From NCBI GenBank assembly GCA_023388995.1, contig JAEWFD010000025.1, positions 31,959 through 95,958 of the forward strand: a stretch of DNA of 64,000 nucleotides, given 5' to 3'. This document shows, one piece after another, positions 43,704-53,123 of the stretch. The stretch comes from Bacillota bacterium. GTDB lineage: Bacteria; Bacillota_I; Bacilli_A; Erysipelotrichales; Erysipelotrichaceae. The position numbers and the translations under genes are program-made. The notes under the pieces were generated by a model that worked only from the letters and a program-made list of their open reading frames with translations, did not search any database and was not told where the DNA came from. Positions within the stretch are counted from its first letter, which is position 1. Each line of letters opens with the position of its first letter.

Positions 43704-44555
43704 CTAATTCGTTTCATCCTTTTGAATCAATTCAATGCCACGCTCAGTAATACGAATGATCCCATCTTTGTATAGTTTGCCAATCGCTCTTTTAAAAGCT
43801 GCCTTGCTCATCTGAAGCTCACGATTGATGTCATCCGGATCACTCTTATCATGCAGTGATAATCTTCCATGCCGGCCTTTCATCTTTTGCATAATTTTCT
43901 GACTATCAATTGTCATCTCATTCACAGCCGCATCCCGAAGACTCAATTCCAGTTTACCATCCGCTTGGACTTTTTTCACTCTAGCAGCAACAATCATACC
44001 TTCGCGGTAATTGCCAAAGCATTCTTTTAAAGGAACCAGACCATGGAAGCGGTTCTCAACGGCAACAAAAGCTCCATATTGCGGATGAATTTTATACAGC
44101 ATACCTTTCACCCGATCATTCAAATGATATGGAGAATCTGAACGCAATTTCTCGTAAACATTCATTGTTGCTGCCAGTCGCTGCGTATTATCAACATACA
44201 AAGCAACTAATACTTCACTGCCTTTGGCAACTCTATATGTTTGTTCGCCATATGGCAGCAACAGTTGTTTCTCAAGACCCCAGTCTAAAAATGCACCCAC
44301 AGCGTTTAACTCCACAACTTTCAATACCGCCAGCTCACCTACTGTCAATTTGACTGGTTTTAACGTACTGACCAGGTGATCATCGGAGTCCCGATATATA
44401 AATGCTTCCACTTCATCGTTTGCCGTCATTGTTCTTTCCAATTCATGCAAGGGCAAAAGAATATCTTCATTTTGCTCAAGCTCTTCATTTAAAAAGGCAC
44501 CATCTTTGGTAATACGTTTAATTCGCAGTTTATGAATCTTTCCTAGTTCAATCAT
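43704..44555 (-). CDS. cvfB: S1-domain RNA-binding protein, CvfB/YitL family
   Basis: 283 aa. Several OB-fold/S1 repeats (GKIHKLRIKRITKDGAFL, GELAVLKVVELNAVGAFLDWG, GMLYKIHPQYGAFVAVE) are followed by a winged-helix end (DDINRELQMSKAAFKRAIGKLYKDGII). This is the CvfB layout; CvfB of Staphylococcus binds RNA and affects virulence gene expression. TGAGGA precedes the ATG. Stand-alone gene with its own terminator. Confidence 0.88.
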   Translation of the reverse strand: MIELGKIHKLRIKRITKDGAFLNEELEQNEDILLPLHELERTMTANDEVEAFIYRDSDDHLVSTLKPVKLTVGELAVLKVVELNAVGAFLDWGLEKQLLLPYGEQTYRVAKGSEVLVALYVDNTQRLAATMNVYEKLRSDSPYHLNDRVKGMLYKIHPQYGAFVAVENRFHGLVPLKECFGNYREGMIVAARVKKVQADGKLELSLRDAAVNEMTIDSQKIMQKMKGRHGRLSLHDKSDPDDINRELQMSKAAFKRAIGKLYKDGIIRITERGIELIQKDETN

Positions 44556-44695
44556 CTATTCCTCATTCTAGTCATACAATTTGACTTGCTCTTATTTACT
44601 TATCTTTCCCTTTGCCATTATACCTTATTGAAAACACTTTCGCTTCTCTTTTTTCAATGAAATGATACCAAGTCTTAGTATGGTTCAACTTTCAA

Positions 44696-46756
44696 TTAAC
44701 CATGATGCAGCATAGCCAGCAATTCCTCTTGCATAAGCGGTTTACTGAAATAATAGCCCTGGATTTTATGGCAATTATGTTCCTTCAAGTACTTCATTTG
44801 CCCTTCTGTTTCAACACCTTCAGCAACAATTGACAATCCCAAATGGCGGCCAATCATAATGATCATGCTCGTCAGTGATTTATCATCCTTATCATTTGAA
44901 ATCGTATCGATAAAGGTTTTGTCAATTTTCAGAGTATTAATCGGAATGTGTGTCAAATAGCTTAATGATGAGTATCCTGTGCCAAAATCATCTAATGCGA
45001 TCCGAATCCCTTTCGCTTTTAATTCCAATAGTTTATCTTTAATCCCATCGTAGGATTCGATCAAAACAGATTCCGTAATTTCCAATTCAATAAATTGTGG
45101 TTCAACATTCGTTTGGGCAAGAATATTCATCACCTTTTCAATAAAGTTCTGCTGCAGCAGCTGAATAATAGAAACATTCACAGAAACAGAAATATCCGCA
45201 AATCCTTGATCATGAAGCTGCTTTAAAAAGGCACAGGCATGAGATAGAACCCAATCCCCGATGGGGTTAATCAAGCTCGTCTCTTCCGCAATGTGAATAA
45301 ATTTTGCCGGTGATACAGAACCTAATTTTTTATTATCCCACCGAAGCAAAGCTTCCATCGAATGAATTTTCCCGGATGAGATATCCAGCAGCGGCTGAAA
45401 GCGCAGACTGAATTCTTCTCGCTCTAATGCTTTTCGCAATTCATTTTCCAGCAGCATTCTTTCCTGCATTTGCATATTCATTTCCTGATCAAACAGAATA
45501 TAACTGCCACGATTGGCTACCTTCGCTTTGTACATGGCAATATCCGCAAACTTAAGCAATGTATCCAGATCATATCCATGCAGAGGATAAAGGGATATTC
45601 CCAGTGATATTGTAACTGCGAGCAAATTATCTGAAATTGTGAACGGCTTGCTGAATGCCTGCAGAATTTCCTCTGCATGCGTTTCCACTTCACTGCGATC
45701 AGTAAACTGGTGAATGAAAACAATAAACTCATCTCCCCCAATGCGGTAAATAGAGCGGTTGCTGTTGGCAAGTCGCAAGAATCTTTCACCAATGCTTGAG
45801 ATTAGCTTATCTCCTGAAATATGTCCCATCGTATCGTTAATATATTTAAAATTATCGATATCAATAAACATCAATGCCATTTTTTTATCAGTATTACTTT
45901 CCAGATCCTGTTTCACATGTTTATAAAAAGCAGAGCGATTGGGCAGGCCCGTTAAATAATCCCAATAAGCAAGCTGTTTCAATTGCTGCTCATATTTTTT
46001 TACATCCGTAATATCTGTGTGTGAACCGGCACTACGCACAATATTACCGTTCTCATCAAAAAGCAGTTTTGCCCGCGATAATATCCAGTGATAACTGCCA
46101 TCTTTAAAACGGAGCCGATATTCTGAACGAAAGTTAGATTCTTTGTTCTTCTTATTTTCTTCCTGCTGCTGCATCACTTCGGAAACATCTTCAGGATGAA
46201 TCAACAACATAAACCGTTCCAGTTCTATAATTTCCTGTTTGCTGTAGCCTGTTATCTCATACCAACGTTCAGAAAAGTTTCTCTTTCCATGTATTTCATC
46301 CCAGATCCCGTCATTTGCGGATTCGGAAATCAGGCGATAGCGCTCCTCGCTTTCTTTCAGCATCTTCATTTGATTTTGCAGATTTTGCTGTGAAGCTTCC
46401 AATTCCTGATACACCGTAGTTAGTTCTTTATACCGCGTCAATAACTCCTCACTGACAGCTTGAATTCGTGAGAAGGAAATAATGATGAGGTAGTGCAGCA
46501 AGAGTGCTGTTACCAAAATATAGAACCACCCTTTTACTGTATTGAGAGTAGAAACACGCTGCGGGTCATTGACAAGTGCCAGAAGAATGCGGTCAGACAG
46601 CAAAATCCACAATACGCCAGCCACCAAATAACTGCCGGAAATACGGATAGCAATTTTCTTAGGGCTGAAGTTAGCTAGGACAGCATTCAAATTCGACAGT
46701 TTGTCCCCGACTTGAAATTTATCAAGCTGCTTTAATATATTTTCTTTTTTATTCAT
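44696..46756 (-). CDS. Membrane PAS-GGDEF-EAL protein (c-di-GMP synthesis and breakdown)
   Basis: 686 aa. Two membrane helices (about 38-60 and 74-95), a short coiled coil, a PAS domain (about 135-260), a GGDEF domain with RIGGDEFIVF near residue 347, and an EAL domain from about 445. The EAL set is complete: MEALLRW, ELEITESVL, DDFGTGYSSL, DKTF, AEGVETEGQ and QGYYFSKP. Both catalytic motifs are intact, so it may make and break c-di-GMP, with the PAS deciding which. No regulator or partner lies next to it. A ribosome site (AGAGGAG) precedes the ATG. Confidence 0.92.
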   Translation of the reverse strand: MNKKENILKQLDKFQVGDKLSNLNAVLANFSPKKIAIRISGSYLVAGVLWILLSDRILLALVNDPQRVSTLNTVKGWFYILVTALLLHYLIIISFSRIQAVSEELLTRYKELTTVYQELEASQQNLQNQMKMLKESEERYRLISESANDGIWDEIHGKRNFSERWYEITGYSKQEIIELERFMLLIHPEDVSEVMQQQEENKKNKESNFRSEYRLRFKDGSYHWILSRAKLLFDENGNIVRSAGSHTDITDVKKYEQQLKQLAYWDYLTGLPNRSAFYKHVKQDLESNTDKKMALMFIDIDNFKYINDTMGHISGDKLISSIGERFLRLANSNRSIYRIGGDEFIVFIHQFTDRSEVETHAEEILQAFSKPFTISDNLLAVTISLGISLYPLHGYDLDTLLKFADIAMYKAKVANRGSYILFDQEMNMQMQERMLLENELRKALEREEFSLRFQPLLDISSGKIHSMEALLRWDNKKLGSVSPAKFIHIAEETSLINPIGDWVLSHACAFLKQLHDQGFADISVSVNVSIIQLLQQNFIEKVMNILAQTNVEPQFIELEITESVLIESYDGIKDKLLELKAKGIRIALDDFGTGYSSLSYLTHIPINTLKIDKTFIDTISNDKDDKSLTSMIIMIGRHLGLSIVAEGVETEGQMKYLKEHNCHKIQGYYFSKPLMQEELLAMLHHG

Positions 46757-46785
46757 TGTTTCTCCTCTCTAACCTAAGGTGGCGT

Positions 46786-46944
46786 CTATTTCTCGTGGTG
46801 AATACTGAAATAAATGTATTCGGCAATACACTTAGCATTCATTGCCTTTGGCAAATTAACATGCCCATTCAGCTGTTGCTTTAAGATCGGTAATGCCAAT
46901 ATCAATTCTTTATTATGAATAGCAGCAATGTCATTATCATTCAT
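46786..46944 (-). CDS. Possible 52-aa ORF or gene remnant
   Basis: Minus-strand ORF of 52 codons from an ATG at 46944 to a TAG at 46786. The peptide begins MNDNDIAAIHNKELILALP and has the residue balance of a real protein, not of random AT-rich sequence. However, there is no ribosome site, and an in-frame stop lies 9 nt upstream. It may be the remnant of a longer gene. No family recognised. The stretch 46945-47067 shows nothing else. Confidence 0.3.
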   Translation of the reverse strand: MNDNDIAAIHNKELILALPILKQQLNGHVNLPKAMNAKCIAEYIYFSIHHEK

Positions 46945-47067
46945 ATAGGTTTACGTTAGAATTCCTACTTAAATACTATCAAATATTTTTACAGCCTTCA
47001 ACAAAAACGAATAAAATTTGCCTGATGATAAGCAGCTGTACAATCAACTCACATGCTAATCCGATTA

Positions 47068-47106
47068 TAAAAAAAGATCGTTATCTTCGTATGAAATGAT
47101 AACAAC
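47068..47106 (-). terminator. Terminator of the ABC transporter-pgm operon
   Basis: TCGTTATC (47078-47085) pairs with GATAACAA (47098-47105), one wobble on the minus strand, followed by seven T. Confidence 0.65.
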
Positions 47107-47141
47107 CTTTTATTGAACTTCATGAAGCAAAGAAGTATTTT

Positions 47142-48563
47142 TTAATGCACATATAATTCATAGTAATTTGTGACAAGATCACAAAGCATAGCTGCCTGCT
47201 CTTCCGTTTCCATCTCACAGCAAATCCGCAGTACAGGTTCTGTTCCTGAGAAACGAACAACAAGCCAGCTGCCATTTGTAAAATAAACCTTGCAGCCATC
47301 CTCATACGATACCCTTTCAACAGAATGCGGAAAAGGCGGAAGATCATGGCGAATCATCACTTGGTTTAGCAGTGCTTCTTTTAGCTGCTGCGTCATATGG
47401 AAATCTCTTTCCTGCCAGTACAATTGCCCAAACTGCGTTCTGATTTCGTCCATCAGTTCAGATAATTTTTTTCCTGTCACTGCCATCATTTCAATCAATA
47501 GTACAGCAGCATAAATACCATCTTTTCCATTGATATGACCTTCAATGGTCAGGCCACCGCTGGATTCTCCGCCGATAATCGCCCCGGTTTTCGCCATCAT
47601 GCCGGAAATATGCTTAAAGCCGACATTTACCTCATGGCAAGTTTGCGCAAACTTATCAGCAACACGATCCAGCATGTGGGTAGTCGATAAATTGCGAACC
47701 ACATCGCCTTTCCATCCCTTATATGCCAATAAATAATAATACAGCAATACCAAAATATCATTAGGGTGTAGGAATCGTCCATAATTGTCAATTACCCCAA
47801 TCCGGTCAGCATCACCATCGGTCGCAATCCCAATATCACATTGGTGCTCCATTACATAGTCCTTCAGATAATGCAGCGTGGTACTGGTTGGAGTTGGAAG
47901 CTTACCGCCGAATAACGTGTCGTGACGATCATGGATGACTGTCAAATCACATCGTGTTGTCATCAACAACGTTCTTAATGAAGTTTGCGATACGCCGTAC
48001 ATAGGATCTAGCACTACTTTCAGCTGCGCTTTTTTAATTGCTTCTACGTTGGTCTTATCCAGAATATCGTCAATATACTCATTAAACAAGTTAATGACTT
48101 GAACCTTGCCTTCCGCTTTTGCAGTTTCATATTCAATCACTGAAACAGACTCATCTTCAATCAGGCGGATGTATGATTCAATCCGTCTTGTTGTTTCCTC
48201 ATTGGCATCACGTCCACCTTTGGTAAATACTTTTATCCCGTTGTATAATGCAGGATTGTGCGATGCCGTAACTGCCATGCCATATCCCATACGGCAGTGC
48301 TGCACCGTATACATGATTAATGGTGTGGGTGCCGGCTTCTCCATAACATAGCAAGTGATACCTTCGAAAGCCATTACTTCCGCAGACCACTTTGCAGCTT
48401 CAGAGGACAAAAATCTGCGATCATAGCCAATACAAAATCCGTTTTCTGTTTCTTTTTCATCTTTCATCATCTTGGCGATGGCCTTCACAATTAATTGGAC
48501 ATTCTTTTTCGTGAATTGATCCCCGATAATCTGCCGCCATCCGCCAGTTCCAAATGCAATCAT
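47142..48563 (-). CDS. Phosphoglucomutase/phosphomannomutase family protein
   Basis: 473 aa of the alpha-D-phosphohexomutase family. The phosphoserine loop is TASHNP (Ser101), the metal loop DGDADRIG, the sugar-binding loop GGESSGG, and the phosphate-binding loop RFSGTEP. It interconverts hexose 1- and 6-phosphates; glucose or mannose specificity cannot be told. The ATG overlaps the permease stop (ATGA), so it is translated with the ABC transporter upstream. That coupling suggests it processes what the transporter brings in. Confidence 0.9.
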   Translation of the reverse strand: MIAFGTGGWRQIIGDQFTKKNVQLIVKAIAKMMKDEKETENGFCIGYDRRFLSSEAAKWSAEVMAFEGITCYVMEKPAPTPLIMYTVQHCRMGYGMAVTASHNPALYNGIKVFTKGGRDANEETTRRIESYIRLIEDESVSVIEYETAKAEGKVQVINLFNEYIDDILDKTNVEAIKKAQLKVVLDPMYGVSQTSLRTLLMTTRCDLTVIHDRHDTLFGGKLPTPTSTTLHYLKDYVMEHQCDIGIATDGDADRIGVIDNYGRFLHPNDILVLLYYYLLAYKGWKGDVVRNLSTTHMLDRVADKFAQTCHEVNVGFKHISGMMAKTGAIIGGESSGGLTIEGHINGKDGIYAAVLLIEMMAVTGKKLSELMDEIRTQFGQLYWQERDFHMTQQLKEALLNQVMIRHDLPPFPHSVERVSYEDGCKVYFTNGSWLVVRFSGTEPVLRICCEMETEEQAAMLCDLVTNYYELYVH

Positions 48564-50212
48564 ACGACAGATACCTTCCCTTTGCTGATAATCATAAAGA
48601 TTCCTAGTGATACCATGGTTGCGACTGTCAGAATCGTTGCAAGTGCTGCCGCGGTTCCAAAACTATTGCGCACTACTTCTGTATATATCGCAATGGAGAT
48701 GGTAGAAGTTCTGCCTGTATACAACATGATAGATGTGGATAATTCATTGATGCACGAGATCCAGCTTAAAATTGCTCCGGAAATAACACCTGGCATCATG
48801 AGGCGAGCCGTAATTTGAAAGAATGTTTTCATTGGTGAAACACCCAAGTTGATACTGGCTTCTTCTACACTTGGATCCATCTGATGCAAGAATGCAGAAG
48901 CAGAACGCACAGTAAATGGCAGCTTCTTGATGATGTAGGACAACACCATGATGAACGCTCCGCCCGCGAGAACCAGCGGTTTTTTATTAAATGCAACCAG
49001 CAAGCAAATCCCTAGAACAGCACCAGGTATGACATATGGAAACATGATCATTGCATCTAAAATCTGACCAACTCTTCCTGCTTTCCTGACCGTAATGTAA
49101 GAGATCAGCATTCCCAGCAATACAATAAAGATAATGGCCAGGAAGCTGTATACAAACGTATTCGTAATATTTTGCGACAAGCGGTTGATGATGCTGGTGT
49201 AGCTTTGCAAGCTGAACCCTTTGGTGAAGATCGGTCCATTTGTTTTCACAAATGATGTAATAATAACAACAACCTGCGGCAAAGTCGATAGCAGGGCGAT
49301 CAGCCATGGCACAAAGGAAGCAGCAGCACGTTTAAAGCCGGTTAATTGTTCCTCTTTCGGAGGCCGCATTGACGTCATAACATAATTGCGTTTTGACACC
49401 AGATATTTTTGCAGAATTAAAACGGCCGTTGAGCAGATTACAACAATCACGCTCAAAGCACTGGCCAGATTCGCATTCCCGCCCATCTCTGACATATATT
49501 CTTCATATACCAAGACCGGCAAAACTTTAAATCCTTCTCCTAATAGCATCGGTGTTCCGAAGTCAGCAAGAGCAGTCATGAAAACAATAACGGCGCCTGC
49601 TGCGATAGATGGCAAAATTACTGGAAAGGTGATTGTCAATAACCGGCGCAACTTTGAAGAGCCAAGATTTTCGGCAGCTTCTTCCAAGGAAGAATCAATG
49701 CTCGATAGCGCACCTGACACATATAGATACACATATGGAAATAGTTTTAAGGTTAAAACAATCATAATCCCGGCTTTGCCGTAGATCGTTGGTACTACCA
49801 TGCCTAGCGGTTCCAGCAGCTTAGTTACAAAACCGCTTCTCCCGAATAGCATAATCCAGGAATAAGCACCGATAAACGGCGGTGACATCAGAGACAAAAT
49901 AATCAAGATATGAATCAGCTTTTTGCCGATTACATTAAATCTTGTCATGATATAAGCAAGAGGTACGCCCAGCACCACAGATGTAATCATCGTGATAAAG
50001 GAAACCTCTAAGCTGTTAAACAGCGTTGTATAATAATATTTCTTGGAAAAGAATGTAATATAGTGTTTTAAGGTAACACCATCTACTTTAGCAGCAAAGA
50101 ATGAACGATAAAGCAAAGAAGAAAATGGATATACAAGGAATACCACAAACAGCAGAATTACGGTAAGCTTGACAATATTCCAGAAATCCAATCGAAAATG
50201 ATTTTTTACCAT
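48560..50212 (-). CDS. ABC transporter permease, two fused membrane domains (AfuB/FbpB type)
   Basis: 550 aa with about twelve membrane helices in two homologous halves. Each half has a permease EAA-type loop (EEAAENLGSSKLRRLLTITFPVILP and VEEASINLGVSPMKTFFQITARLMMPG). Fused permeases of this length are typical of the FbpB/AfuB branch for iron, phosphonate or sugar-phosphate uptake. It overlaps the ATPase gene upstream by 7 bp and the mutase downstream by 4 bp. Confidence 0.9.
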   Translation of the reverse strand: MVKNHFRLDFWNIVKLTVILLFVVFLVYPFSSLLYRSFFAAKVDGVTLKHYITFFSKKYYYTTLFNSLEVSFITMITSVVLGVPLAYIMTRFNVIGKKLIHILIILSLMSPPFIGAYSWIMLFGRSGFVTKLLEPLGMVVPTIYGKAGIMIVLTLKLFPYVYLYVSGALSSIDSSLEEAAENLGSSKLRRLLTITFPVILPSIAAGAVIVFMTALADFGTPMLLGEGFKVLPVLVYEEYMSEMGGNANLASALSVIVVICSTAVLILQKYLVSKRNYVMTSMRPPKEEQLTGFKRAAASFVPWLIALLSTLPQVVVIITSFVKTNGPIFTKGFSLQSYTSIINRLSQNITNTFVYSFLAIIFIVLLGMLISYITVRKAGRVGQILDAMIMFPYVIPGAVLGICLLVAFNKKPLVLAGGAFIMVLSYIIKKLPFTVRSASAFLHQMDPSVEEASINLGVSPMKTFFQITARLMMPGVISGAILSWISCINELSTSIMLYTGRTSTISIAIYTEVVRNSFGTAAALATILTVATMVSLGIFMIISKGKVSVV

Positions 50213-51276
50213 GTTAGAAGTTCATGGGTATCTTTGCGGTAGACGCTGACTTTTGTTGCATCAAACCGGATATAAACCCGTTCCCCTACTTCTCGCTTGC
50301 TTGCAGTATCTTTACGGTATTCGTTCAACTCAATGCTTTTTTGATTATCCAATACAATTTCATAGCAGACAAAATCACCTAAAAATGTTGCCAAGATAAT
50401 TTCTCCGGCAATTCCGCTATCCGCAAAAAATAATTGTTCTGGACGGGCCGATACAATTACTTCCCCATCATATTCCTGGCAGCTTAGCTCCATCTGCAAG
50501 CCTGACACTGTCAAAGATGCGATATCCTTATTTTGCTTGGCAAGTTCTCCCACTAAAAAGTTAGAAGTACCGATAAATCCGGCAACAAATTGGTTTTTCG
50601 GTTTCAGATACACCTCTTCGGGTGTCCCAATTTGCATAATATTGCCATCTTTCATGATTGCAATGCGGTCTGAAATGGCAAGCGCTTCTTCCTGATCATG
50701 GGTTACATAAATGGTTGTAATTCCCAAACGGCGCTGCAGTTTTTTAATAACCGTCCGCATCTGCACTCGTAACTTAGCATCCAGATTACTCAGCGGTTCA
50801 TCCATCAAGAGCACTTTGGGTTCAATCACAACAGCCCGCGCCAATGCAACCCGTTGCTGCTGTCCTCCGGACAACTGAGCAGGCATTCTATCTGCCAGCA
50901 CAGAAATCTGCACAAGATCCAGTGCTTCTTTTACGCGACGGTCTATCTCATTGGCTTTCACTTTCTGCGCCCGCAAGCCGTATGCTACGTTCTCATAAAC
51001 ACTCAAGTGAGGAAAGATAGCATAGTTTTGAAAGACCATTCCAATGTCCCGTTTATGAGCCGCCACTTGGTTGATAGACTTATCACCAAACATAATTTCA
51101 CCGCCATCAATTTCATGAAAACCGGCAATCATCCGCAATAGTGTTGTCTTCCCGCAGCCAGAAGGGCCAAGCAAAGTAAAGAACTCCCCTTCTTGTATTT
51201 CAATATTGACCTGATTTACGGCAATGAAATCCCCAAAGCGTTTCAATATATCTTTTATAACCACTTTATGACTCAT
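50206..51276 (-). CDS. ABC transporter ATP-binding protein (FbpC/PotA/AfuC type)
   Basis: 356 aa. Walker A GPSGCGKTT, the signature LSGGQQQRVALARA, Walker B VLLMDEPLSNLD and the switch His in VTHDQEEAL are all intact. A C-terminal TOBE-type regulatory domain follows from about residue 240. It drives the fused permease. It is separated from the binding-protein gene by a hairpin that probably reduces its expression. Confidence 0.93.
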   Translation of the reverse strand: MSHKVVIKDILKRFGDFIAVNQVNIEIQEGEFFTLLGPSGCGKTTLLRMIAGFHEIDGGEIMFGDKSINQVAAHKRDIGMVFQNYAIFPHLSVYENVAYGLRAQKVKANEIDRRVKEALDLVQISVLADRMPAQLSGGQQQRVALARAVVIEPKVLLMDEPLSNLDAKLRVQMRTVIKKLQRRLGITTIYVTHDQEEALAISDRIAIMKDGNIMQIGTPEEVYLKPKNQFVAGFIGTSNFLVGELAKQNKDIASLTVSGLQMELSCQEYDGEVIVSARPEQLFFADSGIAGEIILATFLGDFVCYEIVLDNQKSIELNEYRKDTASKREVGERVYIRFDATKVSVYRKDTHELLTW

Positions 51277-51292
51277 ATTCTACCCCTTTTCT

Positions 51293-51316
51293 AAAAAAGT
51301 GGGAATCCCCACTTTT
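51293..51316 (-). terminator. Hairpin between the binding-protein and ATPase genes
   Basis: AAAAGTGGG (51295-51303) pairs with CCCACTTTT (51308-51316); the minus strand continues with TTTTTT. It overlaps the binding-protein stop. Partial termination here would leave more binding protein than transporter. Confidence 0.75.
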
Positions 51317-52340
51317 ATTCTCCTACGATAATATTCTTCCACTCTTCCAAAATTTCTGCCTTGCTTCCGCTTGCCCAAGCAAAGTCATAGTCAACCACTT
51401 TAATTTCATTCAATGGAATCAGACCTTCAGGAGCAGGCAAGTCAGAACGTACAGGACGACGGTTGTATGTTTCTGCCATCATTTTTTGGTTTTCAGCGCT
51501 AAGCATGAAGTTAATGAAAATTTCAGCTGCTTCTTTGTTTTTAGCGCCTTTCACCAAAGCAATACCATCAGGTACTGTACTTGTACCTTCTTTTGGATAG
51601 ATAAATCCTACTTTATCCGGATCCGCTTTCACATATTCCTGAGCAGATTTTTCCAGTGTTAAGCCAACAGCATATTCACCATCATAAACACCTTTATATA
51701 CTCCGGAAGAACTTCCCAATACTTTGCCATCCAAATTAGCTACAAACTGCTTGATGAAATCCCATCCTTTTTCCTTGCCGCCAAATGCCGTAACCATTGT
51801 CGCCAAGATTGTAAAAGAAGAACCTGATTTAGCCGGATCAGCATATGCGATTTGACCTTTAAATACCGGTTTCAACAAATCCTCCCATCCAGTAGGAATA
51901 TTTTCTTCAGCAACCAGCTTCTTATTGTACATGATAACCATCGGAAGTGGTGATTCCCCTACCCATTTGCCGCCAGCATCTTTGTTAGCCGCACTAATGA
52001 CACCATCTTCGGTTGACTTAAAAGAATCAAAATATTCATTGTAAGCAGCAAGTGATTCAGCACCGCCACCCCAAAGGACGTCTGCCAATGGATTATCCTT
52101 TTCGGCTTCAATTCTTTTCAGCAATTCTCCCGTTCCTGCTGCAACAACATTTACTTTAATGCCTGTTTTTTCTTCAAACAATCTGACACCTGCATTCAAT
52201 GGATCAGCAGGGTGCGGTGAGTAAACAGTAACTTCAGTTGGTTTCTTTGTTTCTGGCTTTTGCTCCGGAGCTTCTTTAGAGCATCCAGCCAAGCCAGCCA
52301 TAAGTGCAATAGCCAATACACTGGCAATCAACTTCTTCAT
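51315..52340 (-). CDS. ABC transporter substrate-binding lipoprotein (AfuA/FbpA type)
   Basis: 341 aa. Signal peptide with lipobox LAGC (Cys20), so it is membrane-anchored outside the cell. The body is a type 2 periplasmic-binding fold: VTVYSPHPADPLNAGVRLF, EEKTGIKVNVV, ELLKRIEAEKDNPLADVLWGG. Classical iron-binding FbpA proteins carry a Tyr-Tyr pair in the second half; I do not find that pair here. Related AfuA proteins bind hexose phosphates. GGAGGA precedes the ATG. Confidence 0.88.
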   Translation of the reverse strand: MKKLIASVLAIALMAGLAGCSKEAPEQKPETKKPTEVTVYSPHPADPLNAGVRLFEEKTGIKVNVVAAGTGELLKRIEAEKDNPLADVLWGGGAESLAAYNEYFDSFKSTEDGVISAANKDAGGKWVGESPLPMVIMYNKKLVAEENIPTGWEDLLKPVFKGQIAYADPAKSGSSFTILATMVTAFGGKEKGWDFIKQFVANLDGKVLGSSSGVYKGVYDGEYAVGLTLEKSAQEYVKADPDKVGFIYPKEGTSTVPDGIALVKGAKNKEAAEIFINFMLSAENQKMMAETYNRRPVRSDLPAPEGLIPLNEIKVVDYDFAWASGSKAEILEEWKNIIVGE

Positions 52341-52357
52341 AATTTCCTCCTCTGTTT

Positions 52358-52373
52358 TATGACGATTGTCATA
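52358..52373. promoter_or_regulatory. Inverted repeat in the leader of the ABC transporter operon
   Basis: TATGAC and GTCATA arms around a 4-nt spacer, between the promoter and the ribosome site of the binding-protein gene. Probable operator of an unknown regulator; it does not match a full Fur box. Confidence 0.45.
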
Positions 52374-52382
52374 TCTGCCACC

Positions 52383-52391
52383 ATTCTAGCA
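52383..52391 (-). promoter_or_regulatory. Extended -10 promoter of the ABC transporter operon
   Basis: The minus strand reads TGCTAGAAT, a TGn extension followed by a near-consensus -10, about 45 nt before the ATG. Confidence 0.5.
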
Positions 52392-52514
52392 TAAAAGCCC
52401 TTACAATTTGGGTTTATCTGCCAATATATGTCATTTTTATGCCAATAATGTTTGATTTTACCCTATCGATTCCTTTGTTTGTTTCGTACGATGTAAGTAA
52501 TCAGGAGGTTTCTA

Positions 52515-53123
52515 ATGATCAAGACCATTATATTTGATATCGGACAAGTTTTATTGCAATATCACCCAAAGTCGTTTCTGCTGGAACATTATAAAGAAGA
52601 AGATGCCTTATTTCTATTAGATACTCTGTTTTTATCACCGCTTTGGCTGGATTTGGACCGCGGCACCAAAGCGTATGCCGAAGTGCAGACACTGCTTGAA
52701 AATTCCTATCCTGCCTACCAGAGCGAATATAAGTTTCTGCTGGCCAACTGGCCTTCTATGCTGCAGCCAATTGCCTCTACAACTCATATGCTGCCAACAT
52801 TAAAAAAGCTGGGATTCCAGCTATTATATTTATCGAATTTTCATGAATCAGCATTCCAAAATGTGTTGGAACAACACCAATTTTTCAAATTATTTGATGG
52901 CGGTGTCGTATCCTTCCAGCAGCACTTGATGAAACCGGAGCCGGAAATTTATCAATCCTTGCTTCATGCATATGATTTGCTGCCAAATGAGTGCCTCTTC
53001 ATTGATGATTCATTAGCTAATGTTTTAGCAGCTAAACAACTTGGATTTCATACCATTCATTTGACACAAGATCTTGATTTGCAAGCTGTTTTGCAGGACT
53101 ATATTCCGTTACTTACCCAGTAA
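52515..53123 (+). CDS. HAD-superfamily hydrolase
   Basis: 202 aa. Motif I FDIGQVL has the nucleophile Asp8, with Gly where many phosphatases have the second Asp; this Gly form is common in YihX-type glucose-1-phosphatases. Motif II is YLSNFHE, motif III the Lys in MKPEPEIY, motif IV FIDDS. A helical cap lies between I and II. Substrate unknown, though sugar phosphates fit the neighbours. AGGAGG precedes the ATG. Its end overlaps the convergent gene by 15 bp. Confidence 0.85.
   Translation: MIKTIIFDIGQVLLQYHPKSFLLEHYKEEDALFLLDTLFLSPLWLDLDRGTKAYAEVQTLLENSYPAYQSEYKFLLANWPSMLQPIASTTHMLPTLKKLGFQLLYLSNFHESAFQNVLEQHQFFKLFDGGVVSFQQHLMKPEPEIYQSLLHAYDLLPNECLFIDDSLANVLAAKQLGFHTIHLTQDLDLQAVLQDYIPLLTQ

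Noticed and set aside
50206..52340. Labelling the ABC transporter as a ferric iron importer
   Set aside because: The family name alone would suggest it, but no Tyr-Tyr iron motif or Fur box was found and the operon contains a sugar-phosphate mutase.
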